A stretch of DNA of 64,000 nucleotides, from positions 23,082,001 through 23,146,000 of the forward strand of contig OX335647.2 of NCBI GenBank assembly GCA_946894095.1. Direction: 5' to 3'. Source of the stretch: Incurvaria masculella. Its lineage: Eukaryota > Arthropoda > Insecta > Lepidoptera > Incurvariidae. A model generated the notes under the pieces. The model ran no database searches, had not been told where the DNA came from, and saw only the letters and a list, made by a program, of their open reading frames with translations. Below, one piece after another: positions 10,441 to 19,918 of this stretch. The stretch's first letter is position 1; each line of letters starts with the position of its first letter. The position numbers were made by a program, and so were the translations under genes.

Positions 10441-11100
10441 GCCATGCACGAAGAGATATAGTCTTTCGATAAAACATTTTCTATATTTTCAATCTAGTTC
10501 AATCTAGCTGTGCTCTTTAATGGCAGTTGTCATATGAGGTGTATTTATCATAAAAGTAATATGTTTAATTACATAAAAAAATAAAGCAAGTTCTTAGTAC
10601 ATAATGCTAAAATATATATATATCGGCCGTTTCACATGGAAGCATAATTTTAATAAATACACCTTTTTTGAAACGACCCTCAAATATAATTGTTACGATT
10701 ACAACCAACTGTAATAACAAACCAATTTCTACCCTGTCACATTTCGAGGCTGGCCATTTTTAACCATACCAGAGCCGGTACAGCCATAGCTGGTTGTGGT
10801 CCCATTTACTGCATCGGGACTAGTTTTATTGCAACTAAATTTTCGGGTTGCATGGAGACATGAATTTTATGGTTCCACCAGGTTACTGAGGACCTACTTT
10901 CACTGCGAGTTAGTTCCGTTCGTGCATCATGTGACGTAAGAAAACTTGCAGCGGGCCCATAGACTACAACTGGACTGCACAACTTTTAATGTAACGCGCG
11001 TAGGCAAAGTCTATATCTCACGAGTACACCACAATGTATAATTTAACACTTTCACTGGACGCGGCGTCCGCAGCTCCGTGAATTTCCCTTTTTATTACTC
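10441..11100. other. No gene seen
   Basis: AT-rich sequence with a short TA run near 10612-10622. No ORF, repeat or structural signal stands out. Confidence 0.4.
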
Positions 11101-11107
11101 CAATGCA

Positions 11108-11156
11108 GCCTTGTAAAACCGAGATCAGAATGAATCCAATTTCGCTTTTACAAGGC
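11108..11156. other. Perfect 11-bp inverted repeat with 27-nt loop
   Basis: GCCTTGTAAAA at 11108-11118 pairs perfectly with TTTTACAAGGC at 11146-11156. It borders the GC-richer unique block that follows. Confidence 0.6.
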
Positions 11157-11159
11157 CGG

Positions 11160-11460
11160 TCGTGTTTTTTTTTTGTCCGTTTGATTCGATGGTTCCATTT
11201 GTTGTTTTCGATGCGAGCATCGTGTGTTCTATTTTTGTTTGCTCGGCCGCTGCGGAGCGATCGTGCGGTGGAGTGTGCTTTCGAATCCGTGTGCGGATGC
11301 AAAGAGATAAAAAACCGGACGGAATGCCAGTGCGTTGATGCTTCCGATCTCGCGTCGTGTGCGTTCCTTTTTTTTCAACTTTCATCAGTGCCCGCCGTTG
11401 GTCGGTTCGATCGCGGGAAATCAATAGAGAGGCGGTCGCGAGCGAATATGGCAAGTCGTG
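11160..11460. other. Unique GC-rich island
   Basis: CpG-containing unique sequence between a hairpin and a MITE. An open frame (11103-11630) runs through it but crosses into the MITE at 11482, so it is not a credible gene. Candidate regulatory element. Confidence 0.3.
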
Positions 11461-11481
11461 CTGTCAGTTCTGTATTCAGAG

Positions 11482-11809
11482 CTGCTAATCCCAGTTGTCC
11501 CCTGAACTGGCGTTTACGGAACTTCGAAGTTCCGTTAAAACGTCAAACTCCATATAAGTGTTTACTGGATATTCTGAGGTTTTACTGCTTCAAGCTGTCA
11601 AAGTCAAGCTCGGACTTCTCATTTGTATGAAATCACGGTGTCGGCGTAAACCGAGTTAAGTAAACTGTCAAATCAAACTTGGACTCGCAAATGTTAGTTC
11701 GTTTAACGCCCACTGCGCGCGCTCTTCAATTTCTCCATACATTCGATCTGTTCGCCAGTCGATCTGTTTTCTGTAAACGCCAATTTAGGTGACAGCTGGG
11801 ACTACGGGC
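11482..11809 (+). mobile_element. MITE family I, copy 1 (28-bp imperfect TIRs)
   Basis: Ends CCCAGTTGTCCCCTGAACTGG (from 11490) and CCAATTTAGGTGACAGCTGGG (to 11800) form inverted repeats matching at 24 of 28 positions when GTTTAC is included. The left TIR runs straight into a perfect 20-bp palindrome, ACGGAACTTCGAAGTTCCGT (11516-11535). A related, 5'-truncated copy is at 32418-32680. Non-coding. Confidence 0.7.
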
Positions 11810-11959
11810 TCAGTTCAATCGATCGATATTAATGTTTTAGAGTATCTATAATAAACTAGTCGAATCGATCTGTCACAGAAGAGAAAAGGAAAGAGAAGTG
11901 TCGCGTGGTCGTTACTCGCAACACCCCTATATGGACAAATTGTGCATAAAATCGTATGG

Positions 11960-12015
11960 AAAGCGCTCAGTCCAAACATGGTCACGCGAATGTGCTCCCG
12001 AAATCCCTGATGACA
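11960..12015 (-). repeat. Repeat family C fragment
   Basis: The reverse complement contains TTCGGGAGCACATTCGCG and ATGTTTGGACTGAG, matching the right part of family C near 9770. Short and diverged. Confidence 0.45.
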
Positions 12016-12170
12016 TGAACGCACTTGTTTTTAATTGTTTTGTCAAAACGACCTCCGCAGCGCGCGCCGTACTAAATTTATAAAAAATACGTTCGAAATT
12101 TAAATTTAAAAAAGGAACATATCAATGCGAAGCTGGCCAGGGAAACAGGTCGTGTGTCTCGCGTATCTAA

Positions 12171-12261
12171 CCAGACCCGTCTGCACTTTCGAGTCTTCTA
12201 GACGGGTCTGGGCCATCCGGCGACGAGCGGCGCCGCCGACGCCGGTCGGACCCGCCGCTCG
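12171..12261. other. Two adjacent perfect hairpins in a GC-rich island
   Basis: CCAGACCCGTCT (12171-12182) pairs perfectly with AGACGGGTCTGG (12200-12211) over a 17-nt loop. Immediately after it, CGAGCGGCG (12224-12232) pairs with CGCCGCTCG (12253-12261). Both lie in a unique GC-rich block of about 12130-12310. It could be a structured non-coding RNA, a regulatory element or a transposon relic; no other copy was noticed in the window. Confidence 0.6.
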
Positions 12262-12310
12262 CCAATTGCCGAGAGAGTAGGCCCAAGTTCAAGGCGCGGA
12301 AGCGGCCGTG

Positions 12311-13177
12311 TCGTTACGAAACCAGATGACGAGATTACATCTCTTACTCCGCACTTGACTTCAACGATGGACTGCTAAGTGTCTGGTTAAGATAGAGAAA
12401 ACTTTACTTTTACGTCTTTGATTGTGTCCGGTTTGGTAATGAACACTTCGATTTTATTGCTTAGGCGCAATTAAAAGTTCCTGATGTAATCTGGTAATCT
12501 GTAAATCTGGATTATATCGTTTTATTATGTTATCATTAAAACATGTAATAAGACCACTTATGTACTCTGAAAAGATTTGAGAGTAAGACCATTTTCTTTC
12601 CAAAGCCGGCGTGAATAAATTATCCGTACTTTGAATTGTGGCTAGATTGAAAATAAGTAAAAATGTTTTTAAGAAATGCGCTTAGCCGATATTATTACCG
12701 AGATCAAACACATCTTACGATTATATAATTCTCCTATACGGTCCCTCTATTCCTAATCGCCGCCCTCCTAATAACACGATATTTCTATTTACGTACCTGC
12801 ATTATATTGACTGGACATATTGAACATTCAACGACATTCAAAAACAAATCAAAAACCTGATTTCGATCAATTCGCTTATTCGCATGCATGCAATATATAC
12901 CAAAACATAAGTACACCTTTTATGATAACGAATAGGTATTCGCGAACTTATATGCACGAGTCTATGGCAAGTAATTAATATTTATTCGGATGTAATTTAT
13001 ATTAATTAACTGGAATTACTAAGACAATTTCGCTTAGTTTTCATGTTTGGATTTGCTCTCTCTTTTTCAAACTGTCATCTTTTCTCTTAGCTACCATTGT
13101 TTTTAATTTTCATACAATATATAAATACCATAATGGGAATAATTATCTAAAGTTTCAGTTTTACTATGAAACGTAAT
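12311..13177. other. No gene seen
   Basis: AT-rich intronic-type sequence. No repeat copy or coding signal recognised. Confidence 0.4.
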
Positions 13178-13465
13178 AAAAAAACCGGCCAAGTGCGAGT
13201 CGGACTCGCACACGAAGGGTTCCGTACCATCGTGAAAGATTATTATTTATATTTGTATTATTATTATCACCCTTTAATTATTATTATTTTTTAAACTTAC
13301 CTATTTGTTGTTATAGCGGCAAAACAAATACACACTCTGTGAAAATTTCAGCTGCCTATCTGTTACGGTTACTGAGATACAGACCTGTGACAGACGGACG
13401 GACGGACAGCGGAGTCTTAGTAATAGGGTTCCGTTTTCACCCTTTGGGTACGGAACCCTAAAAAC
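13178..13465 (-). repeat. Lepidopteran repeat family E, complete copy 2
   Basis: Runs from AAAAAAACCGGCCAAGTGCG to GGGTACGGAACCCTAAAAA, with the internal GCGGCAAAA and GACGGACGGACGGACAGCGG segments expected of the family. Both ends are present. About 290 bp, non-coding. Confidence 0.85.
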
Positions 13466-13598
13466 GTAAGAAAAATGGTCGAAAAATGGTCGAAAATTAA
13501 TCAGTAGGGCGGGTCCCGTCTCATTTACATAAAAAATGTGTTTGTTATGATAATTATGCTTTCTTACATCACAGTTACTTACTTGACGGAACAAGACC

Positions 13599-13644
13599 GT
13601 CAATGTATCGCCTCAGAGGCAGTCAATGTATCGCCTCAGAGGCA
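13599..13644 (+). repeat. 23-bp perfect tandem duplication
   Basis: Two exact copies of a 23-bp unit beginning GTCAATGTATCG and ending in the palindromic GCCTCAGAGGC plus A (13599-13621 and 13622-13644). Probably a recent replication-slippage event. Confidence 0.85.
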
Positions 13645-13845
13645 ACCTAACTTTATACATACATACACATAAAATATCTCGGAAAAATCACGGTACATTC
13701 TTAGTACGAATAAAGTATGTTTACCAAAATAACCTTTACGATATATTGAAACATTTTGTTTAGATACTAGAGTGTTTTTTTATGAAAAGCCGCTATGGGT
13801 GGCTGTGCTGAGGACCAAAGGTGGTCAAAACGGCCAAAAACACCT

Positions 13846-13874
13846 CGCCTCGCGAAACCACGCTCAGCGAGGCG
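13846..13874. other. Short perfect inverted repeat (8 bp)
   Basis: CGCCTCGC (13846-13853) pairs with GCGAGGCG (13867-13874). No function is apparent. Confidence 0.5.
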
Positions 13875-14350
13875 CCATGCCAGCGGATTTGCGGACTATG
13901 GCTGAGCTATCGAGCTTATTCAAATTAAAGAATAGTGTGATTAAATTAGAAACGTAACCAGCACAATATTTTTTTCTCGAAATATATATTAATATAATTG
14001 GTACATACGAGATGACTATATGGCGAAAACTCTTGCCTTGCCTTTTGGAAAAATATACAATTAATAAAATCAATACTTTAACGGCACCAATTGATGCCAC
14101 CTGTTTTCTGTTACCTGTATCTGACATTCACATGGTGGATTTTTTAACGCTCTAGAATACCTACTACGTAACCTGTGCCTAAAAGCCTGGTTCGTAAGAA
14201 CAGAACTGGCATCACGTTTTGCCCACATGACATAACTGCTAATACCGTCGTATGTCGTGACGAACTAGGCTAATACGACAGGCGCCGAGACTTACAACGG
14301 ATATATTCGAATGAGATGCAAACGCGTACCTGTCTTACGAAATGCGAGTC

Positions 14351-14900
14351 TTAAGGTGGCCCAACCCGGCGGGACTAACTCATTCGCGGGCACGGTACAA
14401 AACCGTGCTGTCGCGTTCTGGGACCTTCTATGTTTCAAAGAAAAAGACAGGCTCCGTGATGAAGAAGATGCTAAATGTCCACAATAAAGACAATGTGCAT
14501 AGTGTATGATTTGGTAAGATTTACGAAAATTGTAATTACAAAACGACTTATAGCTAAAAGTAAACCACGACCGATGTAGTCAAAAATCTAACAGAAACCA
14601 AATAGATTATAAATCTTCATTAAATAAGCTATGTCTGATGACTAATCTTTTTATGATGTTCTTACTTTATCATAGCGTAATCCACCTCCAAAGTTATTGT
14701 ATAAAACGCGCGAAAAATTCGAACTTTCGGACCTTATAACTTAGAAACCAAACAAAATTTTACAATGCTAATGGTCATCAGACATCTATTTCAATCAAAT
14801 AAAGCTATTTTGAGCAAAATTTGGGATCTCTGACAAGAAATATGGGCGTGATCTTCTTTCCCCGTTTGTATGGGGAATTGAGCGGGATGGGCCACCTTAA
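14351..14900 (-). mobile_element. TTAA-flanked MITE family A, copy 2
   Basis: 550-bp full-length copy in the reverse orientation. It starts TTAAGGTGGCCCAACCCGGC and ends GATGGGCCACCTTAA, with the hairpin-forming GGTACAAAACC segment near the left end. TTAA is present on both sides. Confidence 0.85.
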
Positions 14901-15167
14901 CGGAACCCTTCGGTAGAAAGCCGACGCCGGAAGACGCGATCTTGAGATCGTCGACCGGATCGAGATCGGGACGTTAAATCGATTGTATCGAGAACAAAAG
15001 TGATACTTATCGGGCAAGGTGTGAAACGGTTTCTCCGAGTTATTGAAAATTCCATTGTAATCTGATGGCGAGGGAGATAAGTAAAGTACAGTCCGTCTTT
15101 TTCGATTCAGAACGGCCCGTAAGCTATGCTCCCCGTACAAACGTAGTTTACTAATCATTTGGAAACC

Positions 15168-15410
15168 GCTATTCCAATTAAATTGATATTTAATATTTAA
15201 TATCAGGTAACAAATATCCGTGTCTGCATGCTTTTGTTTTTTTGAAAAATCCAAACCGAATGAAATGAATGCAAAAAGAAAATCTTTATACGAATTTTGT
15301 TTTCTATGTGGATTGACCCAGAATACATTTACCGAAAAAACAAAGGCATGCAGACACAGATATTTGTAGCCTAATATTAGATACCAAATATCAAGTAAGT
15401 TGGAACTATT
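15168..15410. mobile_element. Foldback element with ~75-bp arms
   Basis: Two inverted arms (about 15168-15242 and 15333-15410) share CAAATATCCGTGTCTGCATG / CATGCAGACACAGATATTTG and TTTTGTTTTTT / AAAAAACAAA, plus flanking AATATTTAATATCAGG-type sequence. The spacer is about 90 bp. A 217-codon minus-strand frame overlaps it and runs into the adjacent MITE, so it is not a gene. No second copy in the window. Confidence 0.7.
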
Positions 15411-17921
15411 GAAGCCCTGTATGTCACGTATGTCATATTTTAATCTGTATTCTGACAATAATTAATGATTTGATAAACTTTTTTAGTTATTAATTTATAA
15501 ATATTAATTAAAGCAACACTTCAATACTGCATATGGTAATATTAAGTGTTAGGTTATAACTGTGTATACCCAGTAATAGTGAGTTTTTAACTTGAATTTT
15601 AGCCTCTTGTCATGAAATAGATTTTGACGACTCCAATTGTTACTTATGTGTCCCAAAGGATGAATTAAATACAACTTACCAGTCCATGGGCGTATTCGGG
15701 CAAATTCTTAGGTGAGAGCATGACATAGGCCATATGCCGCGCTACAAAAAAATGCTCATGTTATGGTACAACGTTGATGCCGCGAAAAACACGAATAGAT
15801 CCATGAATACAACTTATTTTGTCTGATTCCTATGGAACGTGGTCAGCTACTTTTCCCGCGGTTTTCTCTCGCGCTCTACGTCTGCCGGGCGGAGCGGTGG
15901 CACCGGAACGGGGGGGACGCGTGGGTGCGTGCAGAGGTCAAGATCGGCAGCGCGGGCGACATTGAGGAACTCCGTTACTGATTCCGAATTTGAAATGAAC
16001 TGTGAATATTTACATTTTAATTACGTCACGTGACAGCGCGTGCTCTAGGTCGACTTTACTCTGTAACTACCGGGTATAAGGTTGCATTTTAATTGACAAG
16101 GCGATTGCGTCCCGAGAATAAAAGCGTAGAGAGTTTTGAGCTCGCTCGGCCAACTGGAGAAAGTATGTAGGTAAATGCGATTTACGTTGTTAACAGCATT
16201 TGCCATCCGATGGACATGAGAAAGAATTGATTAAAATCAACGCAAGTTTGCTCCGTGGACTCACCTCCAAAGGAATACCAAGAGTCCACTCGGATGGATT
16301 AAAATTATTCAGATGGCGAGCAGGCACCGAGAAAGCGGTGCAAAAGTGACCATAGCGGGCGGTGACGCATGCGCACCTCACTTGTCAATTGCACGTGCGC
16401 AAGAAAGTGAACACGTTGGTGGAAGTTTTTCTCACACTTCTTATGTAGAAGAAGTACGTACCTGTCTGTGCTAGAGACCATAACATAGGTTCTGTGGTAA
16501 CGTCGACCTTAATAATTTCGCCTAGTCTCATGTACACGGTGCAATTAGTGGAACAAGCGTAACTTGCTAAACATTGCATAATATAAATAGAATTAAAATC
16601 TGTCTTGGAAAACTGGAAATGGATGGCATCCCTCTCAATATAAAACTCTCACACCACACCGCATTTCCAATACTAAATCGCATTTCTGGAGGAATGAGGA
16701 GGCATGCCAGGATCTTTAGGTCAAATCCGAAACTATGAGAAATAGCTAATAACACTCAAAGGAACCATGGGCCGATTTTGATAAATACTAAAGCGCATAA
16801 TTCGATTTGTGAAAAAAAACTCGTTGACTTTAAGAAAAATACCGCACGCAGTATTATTACCTCTCCACTATTGGCACTAGCCAATAATGTCACTTATAAG
16901 GAACAAATTAACGCGTTCAATTCCCGATGAAGATTTTTTTTTTTTTTTCAAAATCGGTTATTTTCACTCCTCCTGAGATATGTAGTTACGGATTTAGCCA
17001 TAAAGACACACTTTAAAAATTCGCCCTGTATATTAACTTTTATTTTCTGTCTTTTCAGGTTGGTGGCTGATATTGAGACCGGCTGCCGTGAGTGTGAAAA
17101 ACCAGAAAACTAAATGCCATATTATTTTAATGACATTATTACATTTTATCGGTCAATAATTTGAAGGTAAGGTTCTGCTTCCTATGCTAAGGTTCCCTCT
17201 ACTACAGGAAGTAGGGTAAGTTTTACAACTTCGTAATAAGTAGGTACAGAGATAAGAAACACGATTTAAGATTATTAATGGGCAATTGACAAAAAGACTA
17301 ACATATTTCTTAGACTACATAAAAAAAACATTATTTCAAAATCTTAACCTACTTGCAAATATAATAAAACCTCATTGACATTTTACAGATATTGTATAAA
17401 CATCATGGTCTAAATAGTTATACAATGTTTTGTCCCTTTCTCTCCGATTCGAAACCGCATGTCAGTCCAAAGGACAAAACATTGTCTAAACTAATCAGAT
17501 GATGATCTGGGTTTATTAGTAACAGGGTATATGTGGAAAAATCACACTTTTTTAAGAACTTAACACTTTTTCTCCATAAATTCCTAAATCTTTGAAAATT
17601 GGTAACTATTTTAAAAAGCTTAAAACGTTGTCCCTTTCATTGAAATCATGATTGAAATTGCTGTATAATTTCCAATTGTGTGCTACCTTTGAACTGTACA
17701 AACTGTTCATATTTAAGAATCACGCAATTCTTCGACAGTGCGACTGGGTATGTACATAAGTCTGTCTTGCAGAAATTGAATACCAACGCTCTTATAATAA
17801 TAGAGATGTCGACCTCAAGTGGTTTAACAGGCCACTCAACTGCACGCTTAGGCCATTCGGAAACACCAGCATTTGGAAACACCAGCATTCAATTAGACGC
17901 CTTGGCCACTTTTTGTACCTA
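15411..17921. other. 2.5 kb without a supported gene
   Basis: Mostly AT-rich unique sequence. A GC-rich island lies at 15840-15970. A possible old SINE relic at 16571-16790 keeps only GGCATGCCAGGATCTT. AAATTCGCCCTGTATATT near 17016 resembles the tip of some insect DNA transposons. A potential splice acceptor (TTTTCTGTCTTTTCAG) ends at 17058. Confidence 0.35.
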
Positions 17922-18309
17922 TCTATATCTAAATATATAAAAATCGTATTTGTGTAAGTTCCCTATGGTCTCCAAAATGGCGCGACCGATTTTTCACTAA
18001 ATTTTCAGATTTCCTTTCCATTTTGGTAGCGATCGGATAACAGATTTTTTCGTTGTTCGCAAGCAAATCACATTCAAACCGCAGGGCGAACACGGAACGA
18101 ATTCTCTCAGTGCCGTCAACGAATATCCAAATTCTAACTGTCATCCCATACTTCGGCAGCGTGCACTACTTTGGGATGACAGAACAGATTGCGTTATTGT
18201 GTGGCTTATGTCAATTTTAAAATCCAACAGTCCTCATCCATCCACCAGAATTCATCTAGCTATACTTAGATAATTAGTGCTTCCCGTGAGAAGCCGGGCG
18301 GGTCGCTAG
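17922..18309 (+). mobile_element. Non-autonomous Helitron
   Basis: Begins TCTATATCTAAATATATAAA just after an A and ends CCGGGCGGGTCGCTAG followed by T. This is the A^T insertion and the TC...CTAG termini expected of Helitrons. A short CCCG...CGGG hairpin lies about 12 bp before the end, as is usual. The interior, about 390 bp, has no helicase or Rep coding sequence. Confidence 0.85.
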
Positions 18310-18398
18310 TTACTATTACAATCAATCTGAGGAGTTGTTTGGAACTACCAGTCCGTAAAACTAGTTGGTTGCACTATTTAACATCACGATACGACACT

Positions 18399-18530
18399 AA
18401 TTAAGAGCCTAATTTTCACCAGGTGCTGATTTATTTTAATAGACTCTTAAACGGCCTTTATTACTAAAGTGCTGATTATCTTGGTATTGATTGCAAGCTG
18501 CTAAGAAAGGCGATTAAGATAATCAGCAGT
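18399..18530 (+). repeat. Repeat family J, copy 1
   Basis: Contains TTTATTACTAAAGTGCTGATTATC and GGTATTGATTGCAAGCTG, matching in inverse orientation 43657-43790 and 47143-47235. Probably an old MITE; ends are not well defined. Confidence 0.6.
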
Positions 18531-19369
18531 AGGAGAAAAAGGCCTTCAGAGACGTTTATCTATTTAGTTAAACGTAACTTTTGGCCATTTATAGAGAGAA
18601 GTATAAATCAACGATGTTATTGAATAAAATTCTTCCATAAACGATCTAGATGTGCACTTGAGTAGCCTATTCAATCACATGGCGACGGAGATACGATGTA
18701 ACCAATTAAAACTGGTCGTTTTTTTAAACGTTACACATTGGAAATGTGGCCACGTCATCGGTTAGTGTGTGGGATATGTTGCAGCATTGGAACAATTTCG
18801 ATCCATGAAGTTGTCACTTTCATTTAAAGTCTCATAATTTAAAAGCACCGGCCCTAAATTTTAAATGATGTCGTACTTATCTTGCGACGTGAGAATTCCG
18901 ATCGCGCGGGTTGACTTGACTGGATTATGGTTACTATCGAATTAGTTGCCATAAATTGTTGCGGACTGCCGGAGTGTGTAGGGCCGCATATACTCCGGAG
19001 TTTATTTTTAGGCCATAATTACAACTTTTGTCCAACGAATTATGCAAACAGTCGAAAAAACTGGCTCTAAAATTCCTAACCTACATTGTCATGTATTCAT
19101 TTTCCAGGTTCAGACAAACAGCTTGGGGGTCTGGGTTCAATTACTATCTTGCGGGATTTACTGTTTAGTAACAGCAAGTTTATTTTGGTTTTGCATTTGA
19201 CAATCCTTTCAGTGTTGTCTAATGTGCTTATCTCAATTGCAGCATCCTCTGAAAGTTTATTTCTGTCTCCGGATTCATATTTGAAAATATTTGGTGCAGC
19301 TTCTAGCAGCGAGATTCAGTTTCATACTGCGACTCTCAAAATTTGAACGAATAGTTCTATAAACATCTT
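18531..19369. other. No supported gene
   Basis: AT-rich. A pyrimidine-rich AG at 19106-19107 is followed by a frame open to 19346 that encodes a hydrophobic stretch; this is treated as a weak exon candidate only. Confidence 0.3.
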
Positions 19370-19918
19370 TTAAGGTGGCCCATCCCACTCATCTCCCCAT
19401 ACAAAAGGGGAAAGAAGATCACGCCCATATTTCTAGCCAGAGATCCAAAATTTTGCTCAAAATAGCTTTATTTGATCGAACTTGATGTCTGATGACCATT
19501 GGCATTGTAAAATTGTGTTTGGTTTCTAAGTTATAAGGACCGAAAGTTCGAATTTTTCGCGCGTTTTATACAATAACTTTGGAGGTGGATTACGCAATGA
19601 TAAAGTAAGAACATCTTAAAAAGATTAGTCATCAAACATAGCTTATTTCATCAAGATTAATAATCTATTTAATTTTTCTTAGGTTTTTGACTACAGCGGT
19701 CATGGTTTACTTTTAGCTATAAGTCGTTTTGAAATTAAAATTTTCGTAAATCTTATCTAATCATACACTATGCACATTGTGTTTTTGTGGACATGTTGCA
19801 TCTTCCTCATCACGGAGCCTGTCTTATTCTTTGAAACAGAGAAGGTCCCAGAGCGCAACAGCACGGTTTTGTACCGTGCCCGCGAATGAGTTAGGCCCGC
19901 CGGGTTGGGCCACCTTAA
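19370..19918 (+). mobile_element. TTAA-flanked MITE family A, copy 3
   Basis: Full-length copy (549 bp), same orientation as copy 1, from TTAAGGTGGCCCATCCCACT to GTTGGGCCACCTTAA. Interior nearly collinear with the other full copies. Confidence 0.85.

Noticed and set aside
11103..11630. 175-codon plus-strand frame
   Set aside because: Its C-terminal third lies in MITE family I and its start in a hairpin; no domain or splice evidence.
14805..15458. 217-codon minus-strand frame
   Set aside because: It runs from unique DNA through a foldback repeat into a MITE; no domain, and composition is that of AT-rich non-coding DNA.
16571..16790. Old SINE copy
   Set aside because: Only GGCATGCCAGGATCTT and a few weak matches remain; not enough to annotate as an element.
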